DNA of 64,000 bases from Gillisia xinjiangensis. Lineage in GTDB: Bacteria; Bacteroidota; Bacteroidia; Flavobacteriales; Flavobacteriaceae. The notes under the pieces were generated by a model, which was given only the letters and a program-made list of their open reading frames with translations, was not told the origin of the DNA and made no database searches. Both the position numbers and the translations under genes were made by a program. Positions 41,638 to 49,157 of this stretch are shown here, one piece after another (the stretch's first letter is position 1; each line of letters opens with the position of its first letter). Where the stretch lies: assembly GCF_046298265.1 (NCBI RefSeq), contig NZ_JBKAHK010000003.1:372001-436000 (forward strand), written 5' to 3'.

Positions 41638-42078
41638 CGTCATTGCAAAGCGTGGCAATCTCATTTTCTTTCCGTAATTTAAATTATGAAAAAATCCTGG
41701 GTATACATAACCACCAATAAACATCACACCGTGCTTTATGCAGGGGTTACCTCCAACCTTACCCAAAGAATTCATCAACATAAAAACAAGCACTTTAAAG
41801 GATTTACTTCTAAATATAATTCTGATAAATTGATTTATTATAAGGAGTTTACAAGCATTATAGAAGCAATCAAATATGAGAAAAATTTAAAAGCAGGTAG
41901 CAGGGCGAAAAAAGAAAAACTCATTAATGAAATGAACCCACAATGGAAGGATTTGTTTGATGGATGGTGAGCATACTCACATGAGGATGCTTCATTCATG
42001 AGATTGCTTCAGTCGCTAAAACACTCCTTCGCAATGACAGTTCCTCACAAGTCATAGTGAGCAATGCGCGGCAATCTC
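41638..42078 (+). mobile_element. GIY-YIG gene flanked by inverted palindromic repeats
   Basis: A unit of about 440 bp. The left end CGTCATTGC...GGCAATCTCAT (41638-41663) has a partner in inverse orientation, ATGAGATTGCTTCAG...CGCAATGAC (41998-42039), and then a further direct copy (42051-42078). Between them lies a single intact GIY-YIG gene. A copy with the same left and right ends, but missing 208 bp of the middle, is at about 47745-47960. A third copy of the right end alone is at 46754-46813. This is what an element with autonomous, deleted and solo forms would look like. Confidence 0.6.
41686..41970 (+). CDS. GIY-YIG nuclease-family protein inside repeat unit
   Basis: The 94-residue single-domain GIY-YIG protein has the core WVYITTN..HTVLYAGVTSNLTQRIHQHKN (residues 5-33), catalytic Arg in QRIHQH, and the Glu of IIEAIKYEKNLKAG (about 60-73). 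It belongs to the small COG2827-type proteins. Unlike its relative at 33122 it is complete. It stands within the palindromic repeat unit described above; the 5' flank up to the ATG (TTTCTTTCCGTAATTTAAATT) is also kept in the deleted copy at 47799. Confidence 0.85.
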   Translation: MKKSWVYITTNKHHTVLYAGVTSNLTQRIHQHKNKHFKGFTSKYNSDKLIYYKEFTSIIEAIKYEKNLKAGSRAKKEKLINEMNPQWKDLFDGW

Positions 42079-42184
42079 CACATTTTTTCTACTAATCAAC
42101 CTCCAATTATTCTCAAGTAAGATCTTTTTCCTTTATTTGTTAATCCGCTACCTTTAACAGCGAAAGTCAGCAAACCTTAAACGC

Positions 42185-43342
42185 ATGAGCAAACGTAAAA
42201 TATGTGTAGTTGTTACTGCACGCCCTTCCTACAGCCGGATAAAATCTGCCTTAACCGCCATTCAGGAGCATCCCGATCTTGAATTACAACTTGTCATCGC
42301 TGGCTCGGCTTTGCTGGATCGCTATGGAAATGCGGTAGATTTTATCGAAAAGGACGGGTTTCCAATTGCCGCTAAAGTTTTTATGGTATTGGAAGGGGAA
42401 AATCCTACCACTATGGCAAAAACCACCGGACTGGGAGTGATGGAACTCACCAACGTTTTTTACAATTTAAAGCCCGATGCGGTGATCACCATCGCCGACA
42501 GGTTTGAGACCATCGCAACTTCCATCGCTGCTGCGTATCAAAATATCCCACTGGTGCATATTCAGGGCGGGGAAGTGACCGGTAGCATAGACGAGAAAGT
42601 ACGACATGCAAACACCAAGCTCGCCGATCTCCATTTAGTGTGTAGTGAAGATGCACGTGAAAGGGTGATCAAACTCGGAGAAATCCCGGAGCACGTGATC
42701 AACACCGGTTGCCCATCTATCGACCTGGCAAAAGAAATTTCAGAATATCCTTATCTGGATTTTGATCCGCTGCAAAAATACGGTGGTGTGGGCGCTAAAC
42801 TGGACTGGAAAAATGGCTATATCGTGGTGATGCAACACCCGGTTACCACAGAATATAAAGAATCAAAGAAACACATTCAGGAAACCCTGAAAGCTGTAAA
42901 AGCGCTTAATTACCCGGCTTTCTGGTTCTGGCCCAATGTAGATGCCGGATCTGACGGCACTTCCAACGGAATAAGAGCCTTCCGCGAACTGGAACAACCG
43001 GAAAACATCCATTTTTTTAAAAATATGGAACCCACAGACTTCCTGAAACTGCTGAATAGCTCAAAAGCCTTGATTGGAAATTCCAGCGCTGGCCTTCGGG
43101 AATGCGCCTATCTTGGATTACCGGTAATAAACATAGGGAACCGACAATTCCGAAGGAGCCGTGCAGGAAATGTAACCGATGTAGCCTATAATCAGGCTGA
43201 AATAGAACAGGCAGTGAAAAATGCGATTGCTACCGAAAAATTTGAAAGTTCAACGATATACGGAAATGGAGATGCGGGAGTTAAAATTGCCGGGATCCTG
43301 GCAACAGTGAACCTCACCTACAGCAAGACAATTTCATATTAA
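42185..43342 (+). CDS. neuC: UDP-GlcNAc 2-epimerase (hydrolysing), NeuC/LegG-like
   Basis: The 385-residue enzyme of the GT-B-fold epimerase family has the start RKICVVVTARPSYSRIKS, the HIQGGEVTGSIDEKVRHA block with catalytic acidic and His residues, and GNSSAGLRECAYLGLPVINIG binding UDP. It releases N-acetylmannosamine (or a 2,4-diacetamido analogue) for synthesis of sialic or legionaminic acid. The cytidylyltransferase gene follows 540 bp later, separated by a tandem repeat array. The synthase (neuB) expected between them is absent here. Confidence 0.88.
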   Translation: MSKRKICVVVTARPSYSRIKSALTAIQEHPDLELQLVIAGSALLDRYGNAVDFIEKDGFPIAAKVFMVLEGENPTTMAKTTGLGVMELTNVFYNLKPDAVITIADRFETIATSIAAAYQNIPLVHIQGGEVTGSIDEKVRHANTKLADLHLVCSEDARERVIKLGEIPEHVINTGCPSIDLAKEISEYPYLDFDPLQKYGGVGAKLDWKNGYIVVMQHPVTTEYKESKKHIQETLKAVKALNYPAFWFWPNVDAGSDGTSNGIRAFRELEQPENIHFFKNMEPTDFLKLLNSSKALIGNSSAGLRECAYLGLPVINIGNRQFRRSRAGNVTDVAYNQAEIEQAVKNAIATEKFESSTIYGNGDAGVKIAGILATVNLTYSKTISY

Positions 43343-43380
43343 AGTATTGAGTATTGAGTATTGAAAAAACAAAAATAACA

Positions 43381-43851
43381 TTCGTGCATTCGTGGCTAAA
43401 AAACAGTTTGTTTTCTGCAAATCCCGGACTATCAGGAGCGAAATCTGCGGGGGATAGAAAACAAGTACTATTGAAAATTAAAATAGAGAAAAAACAAAAG
43501 AAACATTCGTGCATTCGTGGCTAAAAAACAGGTTGTTTTCTGCAAATCCCGGACTATCAGGAGCGAAATCTGCGGGGGATAGAAAACAAGTACTATTGAA
43601 AATTAAAATAGAGAAAAAACAAAAGAAACATTCGTGCATTCGTGGCTAAAAAACAGGTTGTTTTCTGCAAATCCCGGACTATCAGGAGCGAAATCTGCGG
43701 GGGATAGAAAACAAGTACTATTGAAAATTAAAATAGAGAAAAAACAAAAGAAACATTCGTGCATTTGTGGCTAAAAAACAGTTTGTTTTCTGCGAAGTTC
43801 AGCGAGATCTGCGGGAGATAAAAAAAACAAGCACCATTGAATATTAAAGTT
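43381..43851. repeat. 125-bp tandem repeat array, four copies
   Basis: Copies begin at 43381, 43506, 43631 and 43756, each at TTCGTGCATTCGTGG, an exact 125-bp period. Copies 1-3 are almost identical (CAGTTTG in copy 1, CAGGTTG in 2 and 3). Copy 4 is shorter and diverged. The unit contains the CATTCGTGCATTCGTGG and TCTGCGGGxGATA blocks seen in dispersed flavobacterial repeats. No gene is encoded. Confidence 0.9.
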
Positions 43852-43882
43852 TAAGCAGAAAACCCTAAACAGAAAACCAAAA

Positions 43883-44572
43883 ATGAGGATACTTGGTATT
43901 ATCCCTGCCCGAGGAGGCAGCAAAGGAATTCCCGGAAAGAACATAAAACTCCTGGCGGGGAAACCGCTGCTGGAATATACTTTTGAATCGGCTAAAGCCT
44001 CTGCTTTACTTTCCCGGGTGATCCTGAGCACGGATGATCCTGAAATAATCCGCACAGCAGAAAAAATTGGTCTGGAAGTTCCTTTTATCAGACCCGGAAA
44101 TTTAGCCGAAGACACAACCACAAGTCTGGAAGTGGTAAAACACGCGCTGGAAACTTTGAAACTGAATGGAGATGAATATGATGCCGTTTGTTTGCTGCAA
44201 CCCACTACCCCGTTCCGCCATCAGGGATTGATCGATTCTGCCATCAAGAAATTCACCGAAGGAAATTTTGATTCCCTGATCTCGGTTCGGGAAGTCCCGG
44301 CCGATTTCAATCCGCATTGGGTTTTTGAGGAGAAAGATGGAAAACTCCAAATCGCAACCGGAGAACAGGAAATCATTCCCCGTAGGCAGGAATTACCAAA
44401 GACCTACCACAGGGATGGAGCGATCTACATCACAAAAACTTCCGTTCTAACCAATCAAAATTCCCTTTATGGAAAGCATATCGGCTTTATAAATACCACC
44501 GGAAGTCCGTATGTAAATATCGATATTCCCAAGGATTGGGAAGAAGCGGAACAATTGATTAAGTTTCTTTAA
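43883..44572 (+). CDS. neuA: CMP-nonulosonic acid cytidylyltransferase, NeuA-like
   Basis: The 229-residue enzyme activates sialic, legionaminic or pseudaminic acid with CTP. It has the nucleotide-binding start IIPARGGSKGIPGKN, the LLQPTTPFR block, ISVREVPADFNPHW, and a C-terminal NIDIPKDWEEAE with metal-binding Asp residues. The neuC-like gene upstream makes the pathway a nonulosonic acid route. Which sugar is made is not certain. Confidence 0.9.
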   Translation: MRILGIIPARGGSKGIPGKNIKLLAGKPLLEYTFESAKASALLSRVILSTDDPEIIRTAEKIGLEVPFIRPGNLAEDTTTSLEVVKHALETLKLNGDEYDAVCLLQPTTPFRHQGLIDSAIKKFTEGNFDSLISVREVPADFNPHWVFEEKDGKLQIATGEQEIIPRRQELPKTYHRDGAIYITKTSVLTNQNSLYGKHIGFINTTGSPYVNIDIPKDWEEAEQLIKFL

Positions 44573-44582
44573 AGCGGGAACG

Positions 44583-44812
44583 TCTTTGCGAGCGCAGCGC
44601 GGCAATCTCATGTCATTGCGAGCGAAGCACGGCAATCCCAACTCCTCGCGAGCGTAGCGCAGCAAACACGTCATTGCGAGCGTAGCGCGGCAACCAAACG
44701 TCATTGAGCGAAGCCCGGCAATCTCACGTCATTGCGAGCACAGTGAAGCAATCCCGTCCTCACCAACGAAGCACAGCAATCCCCCCTCCTTAGGAGGTGG
44801 CCGGGGGGAGGC
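44583..44812. repeat. Cluster of GTCATTGCGAGCG-type palindromic repeats
   Basis: About seven degenerate units of the form (A/C)GTCATTGCGAGCGnAGCGnGGCAATCC/T are strung together in the same orientation after neuA, ending with a CCCCCTCCTTAGGAGGTGGCCGGGGGG-type palindrome (about 44786-44812). Reading frames over this stretch are artefacts. Confidence 0.85.
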
Positions 44813-44838
44813 ATTTTTCCCCTTTTTTTGCCAGTGTA

Positions 44839-44896
44839 GAAAACCTTCTGCGTTAAAAATTTTCGAAGCCTTGGAGAAAATTTAGCAGAAGGTTTT
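44839..44896 (+). terminator. Long hairpin with T-run after neuA
   Basis: Arms GAAAACCTTCTGC...TTTTC (44839-44864) and GAAAATTTAGCAGAAGGTTTTC (44875-44896) form a stem of about 20 bp, followed by CGGTTTTTT. The next 150 bp are low-complexity (T-runs at 44952-44974) with no gene. Confidence 0.6.
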
Positions 44897-45076
44897 CGGT
44901 TTTTTGGTGGTGCGGGAAGCAACACCGAAAAAACACCTTCAAAAAAAGTGTCCTTTTTTTGGTTCGTTTTTTTGGACAAGCAAAAAAATGAACAAAATAT
45001 GTTCTTACCCTGAATGCCGAAGATGGGGGCCGGGGGAAGGAATTCAAAAAAATATGGCTAATAAAAAACAGTTTCC

Positions 45077-45084
45077 TATTTTTG
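45077..45084 (+). promoter_or_regulatory. -7 box for lnt
   Basis: TATTTTTG, 15 nt before the ATG at 45100, giving a leader of about 9 nt. Confidence 0.45.
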
Positions 45085-45099
45085 AGGAGATTTTAAAAC

Positions 45100-46686
45100 A
45101 TGAAGAACCTCTTATATGCGATTTTAACCGGAATCCTCCTCGCGGCAGCCTGGCCAACCTTCGGATTTCCGCTCCTGCTTTTTGCAGCTTTTGTGCCTTT
45201 GATGTATGCCGAATTCAAAATAAGGAATTCCAAAAAAAAATATTTAAAACTGAAGATCTTCGCAGCTTCTTACCTCAGCTTTTTTCTCTGGAACCTGCTC
45301 ACCACCTACTGGCTTTATTTCTCCACCCCTTTTGGCGGCGCTTTTGCCATTTTGGTGAACTCCCTGCTGATGGCCGGGATTTTTCTGCTCTATCACATAG
45401 TAGCAAAAAGAAGCGATTTTAAAGCAGCTTCTGCCTTTTTTATCGCTATCTGGATCGTATTTGAAAAAGTCCACCTGGGATGGGAATTTTCCTGGCCCTG
45501 GCTTAACCTTGGAAATGCCTTTTCCGACTATCACAACTGGGTGCAATGGTATGAATATACCGGCGCTTTCGGGGGAACTCTATGGGTATTGCTGGTAAAT
45601 GTTGCTATTTTTAAAATCATACTGGCCTGGAAAGAATTCGGAAAAAAAGAGATCCTCCTTCGGGGACTCCTGAAAATATCCGCTTTTATCGCGATACCCA
45701 TCGCCATCTCCTATCTTATCCGTTCAAATTATACCGAAAGCACCCAAACCCTGGAGGCGGTTATCCTGCAGCCAAATATCAATCCCTACACCGAAAAATA
45801 CAACACCAACGACACCCGCATTGGAGAGTTGCTGCTGAAGCTAAGCGCTGAAAAGGTCACTGAAACCACCGATATCCTCGTAGCTCCGGAAACCGTCTTT
45901 GCCGATGGCACCGTGCTTTCCAATTTTCCCAGATCTGAAGCTGCGTTCTACGGAAGGCAACACATCGAAAAATATCCTTCGATAAATTTCCTTAGCGGAA
46001 TCTCCTTTTTCGAACGCTTTCAGGATCCCGAACTGGTAAGAAAACAAAGCAATTTTATAGGGCCGAATGACTGGTACAATGATTACAATTCGGCATTTAT
46101 GATGAATGCTGAAATTCCGAAACAACTCTATCATAAATCCAAACTGGTAGTTGGGGTAGAGAACTTTCCGTATAAGGATATCCTGAAACCCATCCTGGGC
46201 GATATCATGATCGACCTTGGCGGAACCGTGGCCATGAAAACCACTCAGGAGGACAGGAGCGTATTTCAGCTCAATAATTCCTACGCCACAGCCCCGATTA
46301 TTTGTTATGAGTCGGTGTACGGGGAATATGTAACCGGATATGTTCGCAATGGCGCCAACTTCCTCACCATCATCACCAACGATGCCTGGTGGGGAGATTC
46401 TCAGGGCCATAAGCAACACCTCAGCTACGCAAAGCTACGCGCGATAGAATCCCGCCGGTCCATCGTCAGAAGCGCCAATACCGGCATCTCTGCCTTCATT
46501 AATGAAAAGGGAGATATCGTTAAAAGTCTGGGCTATGAAGAACAGGGAAGCATAAAAAACAATGTCACCCTGAACACAGGAGAAACCTTTTATGTGAAAT
46601 ATGGCGATTACATAGCGCGTATTTCGCAGCTGCTTGCATTGTTCCTGTTTTTATTCGCAGTGGTTAAGTATAAGAGAAGAAGCTAG
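45100..46686 (+). CDS. lnt: Apolipoprotein N-acyltransferase
   Basis: The 528-residue inner-membrane enzyme adds the third acyl chain to lipoproteins. Six N-terminal helices (to about residue 205) are followed by a periplasmic nitrilase domain with the catalytic triad Glu (VAPETVFADG), Lys (YHKSKLVVGVENFPY) and Cys (IICYESVYGEY), then a C-terminal helix. The C-terminal NDAWWGDSQGHKQHLSYAKLRAIESRRSIVRSANTGISAFI is diagnostic. It is isolated in the repeat-rich region but appears intact. Confidence 0.93.
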   Translation: MKNLLYAILTGILLAAAWPTFGFPLLLFAAFVPLMYAEFKIRNSKKKYLKLKIFAASYLSFFLWNLLTTYWLYFSTPFGGAFAILVNSLLMAGIFLLYHIVAKRSDFKAASAFFIAIWIVFEKVHLGWEFSWPWLNLGNAFSDYHNWVQWYEYTGAFGGTLWVLLVNVAIFKIILAWKEFGKKEILLRGLLKISAFIAIPIAISYLIRSNYTESTQTLEAVILQPNINPYTEKYNTNDTRIGELLLKLSAEKVTETTDILVAPETVFADGTVLSNFPRSEAAFYGRQHIEKYPSINFLSGISFFERFQDPELVRKQSNFIGPNDWYNDYNSAFMMNAEIPKQLYHKSKLVVGVENFPYKDILKPILGDIMIDLGGTVAMKTTQEDRSVFQLNNSYATAPIICYESVYGEYVTGYVRNGANFLTIITNDAWWGDSQGHKQHLSYAKLRAIESRRSIVRSANTGISAFINEKGDIVKSLGYEEQGSIKNNVTLNTGETFYVKYGDYIARISQLLALFLFLFAVVKYKRRS

Positions 46687-46753
46687 GTTGGGATTCGTTG
46701 ACTCGTGAATTCGTGAAATCGGGATTCGGGATTTGGGATTCGGGGTGCGCTTT

Positions 46754-46898
46754 CATGAGTGTGCTTCATTCATGAGATTGCTTCAGTCGCTGAAACGCTC
46801 CTTCGCAATGACAGTTCCTTACACGTCAATGCGAGCTCAGCGCGGCAACCCCACGTCATTGCGAGCGCAACGTGGCCAACCGTCATTGCGATCAAGTT
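46754..46898. repeat. Solo 3' end of the GIY-YIG repeat unit plus GTCATTGCGAGCG repeats
   Basis: TTCATGAGTGTGCTTCATTC followed by ATGAGATTGCTTCAGTCGCTGAAACGCTCCTTCGCAATGAC matches the right end of the unit at 41970-42039. Two or three ordinary GTCATTGCGAGC units follow, to about 46898. Confidence 0.75.
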
Positions 46899-46957
46899 TT
46901 ATTTGTGATGGTAAAAAAACCTTTTGGAATTAAAACTGAAAACAGAATTTGTAGTGG

Positions 46958-47236
46958 TTATTTTTCATAATGTCCCATTGCAGAGAGGATAAGCACGGTT
47001 ACCTTTTCCTGATAAACCTTGTAAATAAGGCGATCCTTTTTATTAATGCGGCGGGACCAATACCCGGTAAGGTCATACTTCAAAGCTTCTGGTTTGCCGG
47101 TACCTTCATAAGGCGTTGTAGAGAGTTCCTTAAGTATTTTTCCAAGCTTTTTAATACTGGTTTTATTCCCGGACTTTTTATGCGCTTTAAGTTCTCTTAT
47201 AGCGAGAGGCGCAAGCTCTACTATAAATTTTCCCAT
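46958..47236 (-). CDS. yoeB: Txe/YoeB-family mRNA interferase toxin
   Basis: The 92-residue RelE-superfamily toxin has the YoeB-type C-terminal block GKPEALKYDLTGYWSRRINKKDRLIYKV, ending AMGHYEK; the catalytic Glu, Arg and His of YoeB lie in this block and tail. It cleaves mRNA at the ribosome. Its start overlaps the antitoxin stop by 16 bp, a usual arrangement. Confidence 0.85.
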   Translation of the reverse strand: MGKFIVELAPLAIRELKAHKKSGNKTSIKKLGKILKELSTTPYEGTGKPEALKYDLTGYWSRRINKKDRLIYKVYQEKVTVLILSAMGHYEK

Positions 47237-47433
47237 ACATTATCAGGGTTTAGCCTCGGTAATTTAGCACCACTGGCACTTCTTTCCCTGGCTTTTATTT
47301 TTTTTACAAAATTTTTATCGTAAGGGCTTTCTTCTATAATTTTAACACCTTTTTCTTCTTTTGAAAACAGTCGGGCAACCTCGAGCAGGGCTTTTCCTGC
47401 CTTTGTACGTTCATTTATCTCTATGGTTATCAT
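47221..47433 (-). CDS. Antitoxin of the YoeB-like toxin
   Basis: This 70-residue protein starts MITIEINERTKAGKALLEVARLF and has a charged C-terminal part that would wrap the toxin. The short beta-strand and helix suggest a small DNA-binding fold, but it is not a clear Phd/YefM. The ATG at 47433 is preferred over the distal start because it follows a TATATTTG box (47457-47450) and matches the family length. It forms an operon with the toxin and probably represses it. Confidence 0.75.
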   Translation of the reverse strand: MITIEINERTKAGKALLEVARLFSKEEKGVKIIEESPYDKNFVKKIKARERSASGAKLPRLNPDNVWENL

Positions 47434-47504
47434 ATTGATGCCTTTTTCACAAATATAGCAAAAATCGTGCGTAAAAAACCGTGGAGAACGATTGAGAAAT
47501 CTGA

Positions 47505-47798
47505 CGCAGTCATTTCGAAATGAGCCTGTCATTGCGACCCTGATTTTTGGTTCGGGAGAAGCAATCTGGCGATTGAGAAATCTCCAACATGATTAAACCT
47601 CCCGCCAACATGAGATTGCTTCAGTCGCTGAACGCTCCTTCGCAATGACAGCTCCTCACACGTCATTTCGAGCGAAGCGAGGCAATCGGAACCCCAAAAC
47701 ATGATAAAAACTACCACGTCATTGCGAGCGAAGCGCGGCAATCTCACGTCATTGCGAGCGCAGCGTGGCAATCTCATTTTCTTTCCGTAATTTCAATT
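47505..47798. repeat. Mixed palindromic repeats before the deleted GIY-YIG copy
   Basis: Several GTCATTGCGAGCG units in both orientations surround a composite containing ACATGATTAAACCTCCCGCC (about 47587-47610) that recurs at about 48999-49020. The last unit (47745-47780) is the left end of the deleted GIY-YIG copy. Confidence 0.75.
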
Positions 47799-47870
47799 AT
47801 GAAAAAATACTGGGTCTACATAACTACCAATAAACACCACACCGTGCTTTATGCGATTTGTTTGATGAAA
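47799..47870 (+). pseudogene. Internally deleted copy of the GIY-YIG gene
   Basis: The copy keeps the 5' end (MKKYWVYITTNKHHTVLYA, 2 changes from the intact gene at 41686) and the 3' end of the gene (GATTTGTTTGATG), but 208 bp between the equivalents of 41742 and 41949 are missing and the frame is lost at the join. Upstream and downstream flanks match the intact unit. It is therefore a non-autonomous derivative. Confidence 0.8.
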
Positions 47871-47874
47871 GGTA

Positions 47875-48030
47875 AGCACATCCAAATGAGTGTGCTCCAT
47901 TCTTGGTCGCTGAAACGCTCCTTCGCAATGACAGTTCCAACCCCGTCATTGCGAGCGAAGCGAAGCAATCCCACGTCATTACGTTCGTGACAATCCCCCT
48001 CCTTCGGAGGGGGCCGAGGGGAGGATTTTA
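47875..48030. repeat. Right-hand repeats of the deleted copy and a CCCCTCC palindrome
   Basis: GAGTGTGCTCCATTCTTGG leads into TCGCTGAAACGCTCCTTCGCAATGAC (inverse unit), then GTCATTGCGAGCGAAGCGAAGCAATCC and a palindrome CCCCCTCCTTCGGAGGGGG (47996-48014). Confidence 0.7.
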
Positions 48031-48088
48031 ACTATGATCCCGAAACGTCCGGATTGGGTGGAATTTAAAAAATTAACAATTCGGAATG

Positions 48089-48431
48089 TTAATCAATTTC
48101 TAAACATGCAATATTTTTAAGAACAGGATTTAAGATAAAATCTGCAATAAGTTCCCGTTTATCGATAAATAATTTTTCGAGGTTTATGGTGGTTGTATTC
48201 CCTGTCCTTAACCAAATTATTTTTGGCGGATGCCCTTTTAAGTTTGCAATGTCAAAAAAATCTGCATCAAAAGTAACTATGGTGAAGTAATTAACCCTGG
48301 CATATTCCCAGATTTGTAAGTCAGTTGAATTCTCCAGGTTTAGTTCCTTTACCTGTTTTTGCTTCAGGATATTGAATTTCAATTTTTCGAAGAAGCCGAA
48401 AGGAGATATTTTGGTCAAATAATAATTTCAT
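48089..48431 (-). pseudogene. DUF5615 PIN-like toxin gene, frameshifted
   Basis: The original start is ATG at 48431 (MKLLFDQNISFRLLRKIEIQYPEAK), sharing one base with the antitoxin stop (TGATG). A one-base excess in the T5 run at 48356-48360 (A5 on the coding strand) shifts the frame. The remainder, KQVKELNLENSTDLQIWEYA...FDADFFDI...GHPPKIIWLRTGNTTT, is a normal DUF5615 body with its acidic residues. Restoring a 4-base run gives one continuous gene. It could be a recent mutation or a sequencing error. Confidence 0.75.
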
Positions 48432-48652
48432 CAGGCCACTCTAATCTTGTGCTCCCTATCAGCAGCATAAGCCAGACAAGCCTGAATTTGTATTTCTGTG
48501 AGTTCCGGGAAATCAAGTTGTATTTCCTGAGCACTCATTCCATTGGCAAACCAGCTAAGAACATCATAAACAGAAATTCTGGTTCCGGTCAAATAAGGCT
48601 TTCCAAACCTCACATTAGGGTCTATTGAGATATATTTTTTATAGTCTATCAT
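48431..48652 (-). CDS. DUF433 antitoxin
   Basis: A 73-residue protein (MIDYKKYISIDPNVRFGKPYLTGTRISVYDVLSWFANGMSAQEIQLDFPELTEIQIQACLAYAADR) of the DUF433 family, the usual partner of DUF5615 toxins. The helix-turn-helix region is about residues 38-65. The long frame to 48778 is not used; the ATG at 48652 fits the family. Confidence 0.88.
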   Translation of the reverse strand: MIDYKKYISIDPNVRFGKPYLTGTRISVYDVLSWFANGMSAQEIQLDFPELTEIQIQACLAYAADREHKIRVA

Positions 48653-48889
48653 TTTTTCATCTATTGTTGCTAAAGTTACAAAATTTAGACAAGTGGAAAG
48701 CGAAAAAAAATTAAGTAACAAGAACCAGTCATCAGGAAATAAGTAAATCTCCTTCTCCCTGTCATCTGAGTTTATCACAGGAAGAGCCGAGGTAATACGT
48801 GATATTTCTCGTCGCTTTATTCCTATACTTTAAAAAATTCAGCATAAAAATTAAATCCTTGAGGCAACCTAATTTCAATTTCAAAACCG

Positions 48890-49130
48890 CTCGCTCGAAA
48901 TGACAGTTTTCAACAATGGCGTAGCTCAGCAACCGTGGCGTAGCGAACATAATTGCGACCCCGATTTTTGGATCGTGGTAGGCAAATGAAACCCCCTACA
49001 TGATTAAACCTCCCGCCAACATGAGATTGCTTCAGTCGCTGAAAAAGCTCCTTCGCAATAACTGTTCTCACCGGCGCGGCAAACGGAGCGTAGCGAACGT
49101 AATTGCAAGCGCAGCGCAGCAATCTTAACT
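48890..49130. repeat. Palindromic repeats between the TA module and the EPS cluster
   Basis: Degenerate GCGTAGC/CTCAGCAAC units, a second copy of the composite ATGATTAAACCTCCCGCCAACATGAGATTGC (about 49001-49031) and a CGTAATTGCAAGCGCAGCGCAGCAATC unit near 49090-49123. Between 48653 and 48889 nothing coding is seen. Confidence 0.7.
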
Positions 49131-49157
49131 TTTTAACTTTTTAACTTTCCAACTTCG

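Noticed and set aside
43362..43860. CRISPR-like array
   Set aside because: Period is 125 bp with nearly identical whole units; there are no short repeats with variable spacers and no cas genes.
44447..44979. Minus-strand frames over the repeat cluster after neuA
   Set aside because: They are antisense to neuA and to palindromic repeats.
47529..47777. Reading frame with repeated RLPRFARNDV
   Set aside because: It is the translation of GTCATTGCGAGCG repeats, not a protein.
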